Source: Bacteroidota bacterium
GTDB taxonomy: Bacteria > Bacteroidota > Bacteroidia > Chitinophagales > Chitinophagaceae
Length of the DNA: 35,793 bases
Assembly (NCBI GenBank): GCA_029560415.1
Contig: JAKQKY010000118.1
Coordinates: 1 to 35,793, forward strand
Direction of reading: 5' to 3'
The notes under the pieces are model-generated. The model searched no databases and was not told the DNA's origin. It saw nothing but the letters and a program-made list of their open reading frames with translations. Positions 7,192 through 13,864 of the stretch are shown piece by piece. Positions within the stretch are counted from its first letter, which is position 1. Each line of letters begins with the position of its first letter. The position numbers and the translations under genes are program-made.

Positions 7192-7911
7192 TTATTTGCC
7201 GGATATGATTTCAGTAGGCCTGAATCCTTTTACAACAAGGTACATACCCAATGAAAATTCCCATATAGCAATAGGAATGGCAAATAATCCTGTTGATGGC
7301 TCACGCTGACCGACATATCCGAATAAAACAGCGAGATCACCAGCTATTAACAATGCTGCACCTGCAAACCCTATAATGGGTAGTATCCGGGGCACCAGAC
7401 GAGACCGGTAAAGCAGGTATCCAAGTAGGATGCCGTTGATTGCGGGTATGAAACTTTGTCCTACCAGGAATATCCGGTCATACATGGCCACCAATGCCTG
7501 GCCAGTGACTATTGCATTAGATCCGGCTCCTGCCTGGTGCAAGGTTGCCGCAGATAAAAGAAATGCAACTCCAACAAAAATGGTACCCGCTTCCAGTATC
7601 CTGGTACCCACAAACCCAAGTGCAACGGCTTCCTGTTGTTTTTTAAGAACCGGGTATAAAGCAACGCCAGTACCAATGCAGGCAAGGGCCACGATGATCT
7701 CGAGGATCACCCCTGTGAAGAGCGACGTATCTGTGCCATTACTTAGCATGTAGTTAGTATCATGAACCGGAGCATACAATGCCAGGGTAGGGATCGAAAC
7801 AAAACTGAGCAGGTAAAAAAATCCAGCTGCCAGGGATGATTTGCGCATAGCACTCATTGAGATGCTTGCAATCTTATCCGCGGAGATTGCCGGTTGGCTA
7901 ATAGTTTGCAT
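7192..7911 (-). CDS. DUF4386 family membrane protein
   Basis: A 239-residue integral membrane protein with about six hydrophobic segments (near 28-46, 64-86, 105-125, 150-168, 176-198 and 208-228). The arrangement and motifs match DUF4386, an uncharacterised family common in Bacteroidota and Bacillota: AAGFFYLLSFVSIPTLALY, an Asn/Asp-containing loop, then GQALVAMYDRIFLVGQSFIPAINGILLGYLLYRSRLVPR split over the fourth and fifth helices. Function is unknown. It lies 72 bases downstream of the outer-membrane barrel gene on the same strand, so it may be co-transcribed with it under the LytTR-type control described at 8767. Confidence 0.8.
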   Translation of the reverse strand: MQTISQPAISADKIASISMSAMRKSSLAAGFFYLLSFVSIPTLALYAPVHDTNYMLSNGTDTSLFTGVILEIIVALACIGTGVALYPVLKKQQEAVALGFVGTRILEAGTIFVGVAFLLSAATLHQAGAGSNAIVTGQALVAMYDRIFLVGQSFIPAINGILLGYLLYRSRLVPRILPIIGFAGAALLIAGDLAVLFGYVGQREPSTGLFAIPIAIWEFSLGMYLVVKGFRPTEIISGK

Positions 7912-7983
7912 AAATTATTTTAACGGTGATCGGTAAACGAAATGTTTGTGTTGAATGAGTGATCCTGTAAAAGGAACATCATA

Positions 7984-8679
7984 TTACTTTCTTCCAAGTG
8001 GATTTCTTTTCCATGGTTTTGAAAAATGTGCACTGATCATCAGGCCCCTGTTATAAATTTCCTTGTCATACGATAGATTCGTTAATCCATGCACATAACG
8101 GATGTCCAATGCGATACGTTTTTCTTTGAAGGGGAACTCAAATCCTCCACCAACCTGGATGCCAGCTTCCCATCTTCTAAAACCTTCAGCATTATTGGCA
8201 AATGAAAGTTTGCTCGATAGATCATTGATTTCCCTTTTGCCACTAAGATTGTAGGCAATGGAAGGACCAGCATTGAAGTAAAATTTGCCGGCATGAAAAC
8301 GAGCCAGTACCGGTAATTCCAGCGTATTAAAATGAAGAGAAGATTCGGTGGTTGTTAATGGATTGTTGGCTTTCAATTTGCCACCTTTGCGCACAAAGTA
8401 AAATTCTGATACAAGGGAAAATGATGGAGTAATACCTGCCTGGAAAGATGCACCGGCTTGTATCCCTTTTGAAGATTTTTTGAAATCCGACAAGGCACTG
8501 TTGGATTCGCCGTAATAAATGTTTGTGCTGGTTACATTCACTATAAGGTCGAAATAAGTTTTGGTCGTCTTTTTTTCCTTTTTGACGGGCACGTTTGCGT
8601 TTACATTGGATTGACCAATGCAGGCAGATGATAGGAAGATCATGGCCAATAGGATGGTAGTTTGTACTGTTTGTTTCAT
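7984..8679 (-). CDS. Outer-membrane beta-barrel protein (PorT-like family)
   Basis: The start is placed at the ATG at 8679, which begins a signal peptide (MKQTVQTTILLAMIFLSSA-C-IGQS); the in-frame ATG at 8739 lies upstream of a perfect promoter. The mature part alternates polar and hydrophobic residues as in small outer-membrane barrels: GIQAGASFQAGITPSFSLVS, ELPVLARFHAGKFYFNAGPS (typical of the family), WEAGIQVGGGFEFPF and ALDIRYVHGLTNL. It ends in basic residues rather than an aromatic, so the barrel assignment rests on these strands. A consensus promoter and a paired 12-bp direct repeat lie upstream, between this gene and the LytTR regulator, which suggests it is a target of that system. 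Confidence 0.8.
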   Translation of the reverse strand: MKQTVQTTILLAMIFLSSACIGQSNVNANVPVKKEKKTTKTYFDLIVNVTSTNIYYGESNSALSDFKKSSKGIQAGASFQAGITPSFSLVSEFYFVRKGGKLKANNPLTTTESSLHFNTLELPVLARFHAGKFYFNAGPSIAYNLSGKREINDLSSKLSFANNAEGFRRWEAGIQVGGGFEFPFKEKRIALDIRYVHGLTNLSYDKEIYNRGLMISAHFSKPWKRNPLGRK

Positions 8680-8708
8680 GATAGTTTTGTTTAATTGTTT
8701 ATCTGGAA

Positions 8709-8739
8709 CAAAAGTATATAACTGAGGGTGGGCCTGCAA
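8709..8739 (-). promoter_or_regulatory. Promoter of the outer-membrane barrel gene
   Basis: On the minus strand TTG (8737-8739), 20 bases and TACTTTTG (8709-8716) match the Bacteroidota pattern TTTG-N19-21-TAnnTTTG. It gives a leader of about 20-25 bases to the ATG at 8679 and shows that the longer 8739 start is not used. Confidence 0.75.
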
Positions 8740-8766
8740 TTCAGCTATGCGAAGTGGGTGGGATTG

Positions 8767-8799
8767 TCTGCCAAATGAGAATTTTGATCTGCCAAATGA
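8767..8799 (-). promoter_or_regulatory. Probable LytTR operator A: two 12-bp direct repeats, 21-bp period
   Basis: On the minus strand the 12-mer TCATTTGGCAGA occurs twice without mismatch (8788-8799 and 8767-8778), 9 bases apart, so start-to-start is 21 bp, two helical turns. LytTR regulators typically bind two direct repeats spaced by about two turns. The site ends 27 bases upstream of the -33 box of the barrel gene, an activator position, and begins 8 bases past the regulator's stop codon. The same motif pair is found upstream of the kinase gene. Confidence 0.72.
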
Positions 8800-8806
8800 A
8801 TGCTGA

Positions 8807-9502
8807 TTATGCCTTGTTGTTAATGATCTGCAGGAAAGCTTCTTTGTAAGTTTCTGAAACGGGGATCAATTGATCGCCGATCTTTATCCTGCTGCGTTCG
8901 ATGGAATCAATCTTTTGAATGGCCACCATGTACGATTTATGTACCCGGCATACAAGGTGAGCCGGGAGCATTTGTTCCAGTTCTGTAAAGCCCTGCAAGG
9001 TCATTATCTTTTTAGTGGTCGTATGAATACGCAGGTAATCTCTCATGCCTTCGATGTATAGGATATCCTGAATCATGATTTTTTCGAGTCTATTTTCTGT
9101 TTTCACGAAAATATAATCCACGGGTTTATCAACAGCACGTTGACTCAGGTTTTCCTGTGCCTTATTCACTGCCTGTAAAAAGCGATTGAAGGTAAAAGGT
9201 TTTAACAGGTAGTCTGTGATCCTAAGTTCATAACCTTTTAAGGCATATTCCTGGTAGGCGGTTGTAATGATCACCTGGCTGTTGATATTGGTTGTTTCCA
9301 ATAATTCTATACCCGATAATTCATCCATGTTAATGTCGAGGAATAGCAGGTCAACTTTATGATTGTTGAGATAAGCCAGGCCTGTTAGTGCATTGTCGAA
9401 TGTACCGCTCAATTGAAGGAAGGGAACTTTGTTTACAAAGTCCTTTGTTTTTTCTAAGGCCAGTGGCTCATCTTCAATGATGATGCAGGTAAGTTTATCC
9501 AT
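8807..9502 (-). CDS. LytTR-family response regulator
   Basis: Cytosolic DNA-binding regulator of 231 residues. The receiver domain (1-120) has the acidic pair E10-D11 (IIIEDEPLA), phospho-acceptor D56 (LLFLDINM), T81 (IITTAY) and K101 (YLLKPF). The C-terminal LytTR domain (about 135-231) shows the typical RLEKIMIQDILYIEGMRDYL and the late VCRVHKSYMVAIQKIDSIER. It overlaps the end of the sensor kinase gene by 8 bases and is co-transcribed with it. The likely binding sites are the paired repeats at 8767-8799 and 10617-10649, which would make the operon autoregulated with the adjacent outer-membrane barrel gene as a target. Confidence 0.95.
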   Translation of the reverse strand: MDKLTCIIIEDEPLALEKTKDFVNKVPFLQLSGTFDNALTGLAYLNNHKVDLLFLDINMDELSGIELLETTNINSQVIITTAYQEYALKGYELRITDYLLKPFTFNRFLQAVNKAQENLSQRAVDKPVDYIFVKTENRLEKIMIQDILYIEGMRDYLRIHTTTKKIMTLQGFTELEQMLPAHLVCRVHKSYMVAIQKIDSIERSRIKIGDQLIPVSETYKEAFLQIINNKA

Positions 9503-10562
9503 GGGGAATCGTTAATTGTATGCTGTATAGATCGGCTGTTCTGTTAACTTCCAGCCTGTGTTTGCCGGCATAGATCAGGTTTAGCCGTTTTTCGATAAGT
9601 TCATTGCCCAACCCGCCAACCGTTTGATGAACTTTTAGTTTTGAATCAAATTTATTTTCACATATCAATTCCACCGTGTCATCCTTGATGAAGATATGAA
9701 CAGAAATAGCATGTTCAATCTTCTTATTATTGGCATGCTTGAAGGCATTTTCAATAAAAGGAATAAACACCATGGGGGCAATGGTTTTGTTCCCGATATT
9801 TCCATTTATGGTAAGATGCACATAATTTTCGTTAGCCGTTCGTATTTTTTGCAGGGCAATGTACTTCTCAATGTATTCAATTTCTTTAGACAGAGAGATA
9901 TTATCCGCCTTTGTTTCATACAAGATAAACCGCATGATATCTGATAGTTTATTCAAATAATCTGATGCAGCTACTACATCTTTTAGAATCAGGGCATCGA
10001 TATTGTTGATTGTATTGAATAACAGGTGCGGATCCAGCTGGAGTTTCACCAGTGCCATTTCCATTTCATGATTTTTCTCTTTCAGGCTCTCCTTCAGTTT
10101 GATTTCATTGAACCAGGTGATGAATCCATTGATCACTAATGCTACAATACCACAAATGACGCCGATAAATGTCATCACTATGATGACCGTTACAGCGGTT
10201 GAACGACCGTTCCTACCTCCTTTGTCCATATCAGCTACGCTACCCGATTCAATAAAATAACGGAGCAGAATATACGCCAATATGGCTGCAACCATGGAGA
10301 TCAGTATTCCAACAGCCAGGGAAAGAACATATCTTTTTTGTTGTAAATATTTGGGAAACACGACGAAATAGTACATAAAATAGGAGATGACTGAAGGTAT
10401 AAACGCAAAGAGGAACAAAGTTTTCACTGCGTTCATGATCCGGGCATCCTGGTTTGTTGCATGTGTAATTGTTCTGTAATAAACGGCAAGAATAATGGCT
10501 GCTAATATCACGTAGCACAGCCAAAATCCTATATGTAACAAAACCACAAAAGATTTCTTCAT
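9495..10562 (-). CDS. LytS/YehU-type membrane sensor histidine kinase
   Basis: A 355-residue HPK7-type kinase. The N-terminal half has four hydrophobic segments (about 8-28, 46-68, 78-101, 123-148) and a loop rich in Gly/Asp between the last two. It then runs through a short coiled coil into the His_kinase domain: LVKLQLDPHLLFNTINNIDAL, split here as LQLDPHLLFN with H179 and then TINNIDAL, followed by the N box PFIENAFKHANN (N272) and G box VGGLGNELIEKRL (315-327). The usual form is 'aQinPHFLFN'; here LDPHLLFN is a mild variant. The signal sensed is unknown, as no extracellular domain is present. A direct-repeat pair like that at 8767 lies 55-87 bases upstream. Confidence 0.94.
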   Translation of the reverse strand: MKKSFVVLLHIGFWLCYVILAAIILAVYYRTITHATNQDARIMNAVKTLFLFAFIPSVISYFMYYFVVFPKYLQQKRYVLSLAVGILISMVAAILAYILLRYFIESGSVADMDKGGRNGRSTAVTVIIVMTFIGVICGIVALVINGFITWFNEIKLKESLKEKNHEMEMALVKLQLDPHLLFNTINNIDALILKDVVAASDYLNKLSDIMRFILYETKADNISLSKEIEYIEKYIALQKIRTANENYVHLTINGNIGNKTIAPMVFIPFIENAFKHANNKKIEHAISVHIFIKDDTVELICENKFDSKLKVHQTVGGLGNELIEKRLNLIYAGKHRLEVNRTADLYSIQLTIPHG

Positions 10563-10616
10563 GATTTAAAATTACCAACTAAAAGTAGATAGTTGTGAAG
10601 TTCATTCAGCAAGCAT

Positions 10617-10649
10617 TCTGCAAACTGGCCTTATTGGTCTGCCAATTAG
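10617..10649 (-). promoter_or_regulatory. Probable LytTR operator B: two 12-bp direct repeats, 21-bp period
   Basis: On the minus strand CTAATTGGCAGA (10638-10649) and CCAGTTTGCAGA (10617-10628) repeat with the same 21-bp period and 9-bp spacer as site A. All four half-sites fit YYANTTKGCAGA. A weak promoter (TTG at 10610-10612, 22 bases, TACTTTTA at 10580-10587) lies just downstream. The rest of the 199-bp gap before the SDR gene shows nothing recognisable. Confidence 0.66.
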
Positions 10650-10761
10650 CTATAATTGATTGTAAACAGAAGAATGAAGTGGCAGGTTGACTGCATCAAA
10701 AAACCATCGCAGGCCAGAATCGATCATGGCCTGCGGTTGGAATGGTTTTCAAGGAAATATT

Positions 10762-11358
10762 TCAATAAGGTTTTATAACCTGCCCAGTATTAGCGCCAAA
10801 TACGCTTTTGCGAAATCCAAATTCCAGTTGTTGCATGGTTACCGGAATATCACCGGGGAAATAAGGAAAATATTGCGGGGAATTTTCAATGACAGTAGGA
10901 CTAACGGCATTGATACGGATACCATTTTCCAATTCAATGGCAGCGGCTCTTACAAAGCCCTCCACCGCTCCATTGGCGGCCGATGCATTGGCGAAATTCT
11001 TTTGGGGATCATGCGATAAAGCGCCGGTGATCAATGTAAAGGAACCTTTAGGGTTGATGTAATGCTGGCCGATCAAAACCAGGTTGATCTGTCCCATCAT
11101 TTTTCCTTCCACACCCTGCCTGAATTCCTTATCGGTCAGTTTTTTCCAGGGACCCACATAGGTAGGACCTGCCGTGGAAATAAGGGCATCAAAACTTCCC
11201 ACTTTTTTAAACATCGCTTCAATCGATTCGGGAGAAGTAATGTCTACAGATATGTCACAACCTTGCTTAGCGGCGGTGATCACTTCATGGTCTTTTGTAA
11301 AGGCGGATGCCAGGTATTTTCCCATCGTACCCGATGCGCCAACAATAATAATTTTCAT
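10762..11358 (-). CDS. Atypical short-chain dehydrogenase/reductase lacking the catalytic Tyr and Lys
   Basis: A 198-residue Rossmann protein. It begins with the cofactor loop IIIVGASGTMGKYLA (G7-x3-G10-x2-G13) and keeps STAGP (61-65) in place of NNAG, and NAVSP near 155-160. At the catalytic YxxxK position it reads A125-SAA-N129 (context NASAANGAVEGF), so both the Tyr and the Lys are absent. This agrees with the Lin1944-like SDR subgroup, in which the usual active-site residues are missing and the function is undetermined. It may bind NAD(P)(H) without classical dehydrogenase activity. An AraC-type regulator gene sits 85 bases upstream on the same strand, and a perfect 10-bp inverted repeat covers the SDR promoter. 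Confidence 0.85.
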   Translation of the reverse strand: MKIIIVGASGTMGKYLASAFTKDHEVITAAKQGCDISVDITSPESIEAMFKKVGSFDALISTAGPTYVGPWKKLTDKEFRQGVEGKMMGQINLVLIGQHYINPKGSFTLITGALSHDPQKNFANASAANGAVEGFVRAAAIELENGIRINAVSPTVIENSPQYFPYFPGDIPVTMQQLEFGFRKSVFGANTGQVIKPY

Positions 11359-11394
11359 TTGTGTAATGTTTAAAAGATTGATTACACAAAAGTA
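11358..11394 (-). promoter_or_regulatory. SDR promoter with a 10-bp perfect inverted repeat (operator)
   Basis: TACTTTTG on the minus strand (11387-11394) matches the -7 consensus. A perfect inverted repeat, TTTGTGTAAT (11358-11367) and ATTACACAAA (11381-11390) with a 13-bp spacer, covers the -7 box, the start of transcription and the first base of the gene. Its position is that of a repressor operator. The AraC-type protein upstream, or another regulator, could bind it. Confidence 0.55.
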
Positions 11395-11443
11395 TTTCTG
11401 AGAAAGGCTGGTACAGCAGGACGAATAAGTACTTGTACAGGAC

Positions 11444-12307
11444 TTATGTAAAATGTTGCCTGAAAGCTTCAGGAGATTGGCCTATGTGTTTTTTAAAGAA
11501 CCGGATAAAGTACGAATAGTCTTCATAGCCAAGCTGGTCTGCTATTTCTTTCACCTGGTTGTTGGTGGCCAGCAGGTATCGTTTAGCCTCCAGTATGATT
11601 TGTTCGTTGATCAGGTCGGATGCTGTTTTTCCAATGGATGATTTTGTGATCTCATTTAACTGGTAAGGGGAGAGGTTCATCAAAATGCAGTATTGAGAAA
11701 CTTGTTTGTGAGTGGCGATGTGTTTTTCAACCAACGCCTGGAATTCTTCATAGCGTTCCTGCGTGTAGGGGTTAGCGGTAGTTTTTACCGTTTTAGGATT
11801 GGGGCTTTCCCGCACAAATTCAATAAAGAAAATATCGAGACTTGCCCTGATGATATCCTGGTAACCATCTTCACGATAGTTATATTCCTGTAACATCGTC
11901 GTTAATATATTCATCAATTTGTTGAACCGGGTTACCTGAAGCTTACAATAGTTTTTATTGCTTGCCTTTCTTAGCCGCTGACCTGCCAAATGTTCCCTTG
12001 GATGATAAAAGCCCGTGTTGAATTCTACCAGGAAACCAGTGCTCCCGGATTTCAATTCAAGTTGATGTACCTGGCCGGGGCGTAAAAAGAAAATGGTATG
12101 ATCCGTTACTTTATAAGAAGTGAAGTCAATGTCATGATGTCCATTTCCTTTTTGAATGGCCAATATAAAATAGAAATCGTGCCGGTGAAGGTCATGGACC
12201 AGGTCCTTGCCTGCAAGAATATCTTCCACACTCCGTATTTTAAATCTTTCGGAAGAAGGCAGTTCATGATGACTTGTGTTGATCTGCCTGACTGGAATTT
12301 TCTTCAT
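11444..12307 (-). CDS. AraC-family transcriptional regulator
   Basis: A 287-residue regulator with an N-terminal cupin-like sensing domain (about 25-160: HDLHRHDFYFILAIQKGNGHH, split over the first strands, and FFLRPGQVHQL) and a C-terminal AraC DNA-binding domain of about 95 residues. That domain has two helix-turn-helix units: MNLSPYQLNEITKSSIGKTA and VKEIADQLGYEDYSYFIRFF, ending KKHIGQSPEAFRQHF, the family signature. It acts as a ligand-responsive activator or repressor; the inducer is unknown. It lies immediately upstream of the atypical SDR gene in the same direction, so the SDR is its most likely target. A perfect -7 box lies 15-22 bases upstream of the ATG. Confidence 0.92.
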   Translation of the reverse strand: MKKIPVRQINTSHHELPSSERFKIRSVEDILAGKDLVHDLHRHDFYFILAIQKGNGHHDIDFTSYKVTDHTIFFLRPGQVHQLELKSGSTGFLVEFNTGFYHPREHLAGQRLRKASNKNYCKLQVTRFNKLMNILTTMLQEYNYREDGYQDIIRASLDIFFIEFVRESPNPKTVKTTANPYTQERYEEFQALVEKHIATHKQVSQYCILMNLSPYQLNEITKSSIGKTASDLINEQIILEAKRYLLATNNQVKEIADQLGYEDYSYFIRFFKKHIGQSPEAFRQHFT

Positions 12308-12321
12308 ATTTTATTTAATTA

Positions 12322-12329
12322 CAAAGTTA
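12322..12329 (-). promoter_or_regulatory. Promoter -7 box of the AraC-type gene
   Basis: TAACTTTG on the minus strand matches TAnnTTTG exactly and leaves a leader of roughly 10 bases. No TTG at the ideal -33 distance. Confidence 0.5.
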
Positions 12330-12451
12330 TTCTCATTACTAAAAAAACGGCTTTAGCAACTTTGAAGTTAATAACTAAAAACCAGATTACATACGCCGGA
12401 AGTTGACCTGGGGTGCAGTAAAAGCAGGGTGGGAGGGCCGCCAAACAGCCA

Positions 12452-12928
12452 TTAAAATATCATTTCAATATTCCCTGTTGTCACTTTAAATGTAACGGAT
12501 ACATGTAACGTAAAGCTTACTTTTTTACCATCGCCCGTTTCGGCGGGAATCCAATCTGGACTTTTTTTGATGCAACGGATAAACTCAGCTTCCATTCCGT
12601 ATCCAACATTAGAAATAGCACCTGTTTCCCGAAGCTTGCCATCACTGTTTACAATGATGCGAACGAGTAGCGGGTAGCTGCCGGCGACTGGTTTATTCGA
12701 AAAAATTAGTGCTAAGTTTATATTATTTCGAAGAAAGTCGTGCCATGCTTTTTTTCCACCGGGGAATTCGGGTTTCCTTTGCACATCCGATAGATGAACT
12801 TCAACATCGTTAAATAGGCTGTCCCTGCTGACTGCCGTTTGAATGGGATCATTTTTTTGTGAAAATGAATCATTCGTGAAAACGGATAAGCAGATAAAAA
12901 TGATGACGATAGATGTAAAGTGTAACAT
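12452..12928 (-). CDS. Secreted TonB C-terminal-domain-like protein
   Basis: A 158-residue product with an N-terminal hydrophobic signal (MLHFTSIVIIFICLSVFTNDSFSQ). It contains VQRKPEFPGGKKAWHDFLRNN, split as the linker KPEFPGG and the following helix, then YPLLVRIIVNSDGKLRETGAI and FIRCIKKSPDWIPAETGDGKKV, then a last strand pair. This is the pattern of the TonB C-terminal domain as found in Bacteroidota proteins of the 'energy transducer TonB' type (PxFPGG-helix, V.f.I..dG.i, W.Pa...G..V). It has no long proline-rich spacer or anchor helix beyond the signal, so it is probably a periplasmic TonB-C-only protein rather than a complete transducer. The upstream gap is filled with repeats. Confidence 0.8.
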   Translation of the reverse strand: MLHFTSIVIIFICLSVFTNDSFSQKNDPIQTAVSRDSLFNDVEVHLSDVQRKPEFPGGKKAWHDFLRNNINLALIFSNKPVAGSYPLLVRIIVNSDGKLRETGAISNVGYGMEAEFIRCIKKSPDWIPAETGDGKKVSFTLHVSVTFKVTTGNIEMIF

Positions 12929-13274
12929 TTTTTTTTGGGTTGGATGAGGGGTAGAAGATGCAAGATAATGGATGTTGGATACTGGATACTGGATACTGGA
13001 TACTGGATACTGGAAATATGATCAGGATACAAGATAAAGGATATATGATAACTTATACTTCGATGCAGTTATTTTGTTGATATTGCTGATGTCAAAGATA
13101 ATAGCTCATTGGTATAAAACCAGAAACGAAGCAACGAGAAACCAGAAACAAGAAACGAACTTTGATACACTGATGACGCGTATTTCACGGATATGCCTAA
13201 TAGTACAAAACCAGAAACGAAACAACGAGAAACCAGAAACAAGAAACCGGAATAACAGAATCCGGAATTACTTT
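12929..13274. repeat. Repeat locus R1: GGATACT heptads and a duplicated ~91-bp GAAAC-rich unit
   Basis: This 346-bp gap has no credible gene. It holds five tandem copies of GGATACT (12977-13011), imperfect extensions of the same word on both sides, and a 41-bp segment rich in GAAAC (13116-13156) that recurs at 13207-13247, a period of 91 bp. Between the copies are CACGGAT-type words. Open frames across the gap simply translate the repeats. Related sequence occurs at 16.7, 28.9 and 30.2 kb. Confidence 0.8.
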
Positions 13275-13778
13275 TCATAAATTTAAACGCCAATGATACA
13301 ATTCTTCTGATTCCCCGGATTTGATAAACATACATTTTTCAAGCACGCGGAAAGAGGCAGTATTGGTTTTATCAGTAGAAGCAATGATGGCTTTAACCCC
13401 GGGTTGCTTCCTGGCCCAGTCAATCATTCCATTTACGATCTCAGTCATATAGCCCTGCTGTTGAAATGAAGGATAGATGCCGTAGCCAATTTCAATTTCT
13501 CCCGTTGCATTGGGTTCGCCAACGATACAAAGATCGCCCACCATGGTATTTTCCGTTTTAGAAATGGCCGTCCAAAGTGTGGAGTATAAATAGTTCTTTG
13601 TTTTGTCTGCTACATTGGGAAGAATGGTTTGCTCCAGCGCTTCTTTTAGTTCAGCAGAAATGATCCTCGACGAAGGTTTAAGATTCAGTTCGGCTTCGAG
13701 TGATTGATCATCTTTTGTATATTTCACCAGCTGTTCATAAGTAAGCGGTTTCAGGATAAGTCTTTTTGTTTCCAGCAC
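13275..13778 (-). CDS. GNAT family N-acetyltransferase
   Basis: A 167-residue acetyltransferase of the Acetyltransf_3 (RimJ/RimL-like) type. It opens with LETKRLILKPLTYEQL, has IEIGYGIYPSFQQQGYMTEI with the acetyl-CoA-binding QQQGYM loop, then TNTASFRVLEKCMFIKSGE, the usual C-terminal helix and strand. The start codon is GTG at 13778; it is chosen because the family opens 'mLeTeRLiL.p' exactly there and no ATG is nearby upstream. The C-terminus runs into repeat locus R1. The acceptor substrate is unknown. Confidence 0.87.
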   Translation of the reverse strand: MLETKRLILKPLTYEQLVKYTKDDQSLEAELNLKPSSRIISAELKEALEQTILPNVADKTKNYLYSTLWTAISKTENTMVGDLCIVGEPNATGEIEIGYGIYPSFQQQGYMTEIVNGMIDWARKQPGVKAIIASTDKTNTASFRVLEKCMFIKSGESEELYHWRLNL

Positions 13779-13864
13779 GATTTAAATTTTTTGTAATGAT
13801 TGATTGATTGAAAATATTGGGTTTGAATGTACGTATTGTGATCTCATCTAACTACTCAAAGTTC

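Noticed and set aside
9495..10562. Loss of function in the kinase because PHFLFN reads PHLLFN
   Set aside because: The phospho-acceptor His, N box and G box are all intact; Leu for Phe is a mild change.
12977..13247. Possible CRISPR array
   Set aside because: The repeated units are degenerate heptads and two 91-bp copies, without a constant 25-40 bp repeat and unique spacers, and no cas gene is nearby.
13069..13335. 88-residue minus-strand frame and 68-residue plus-strand frame over R1
   Set aside because: Both translate GAAAC/CACGGAT repeats and overlap the GNAT gene end; no protein-like features.
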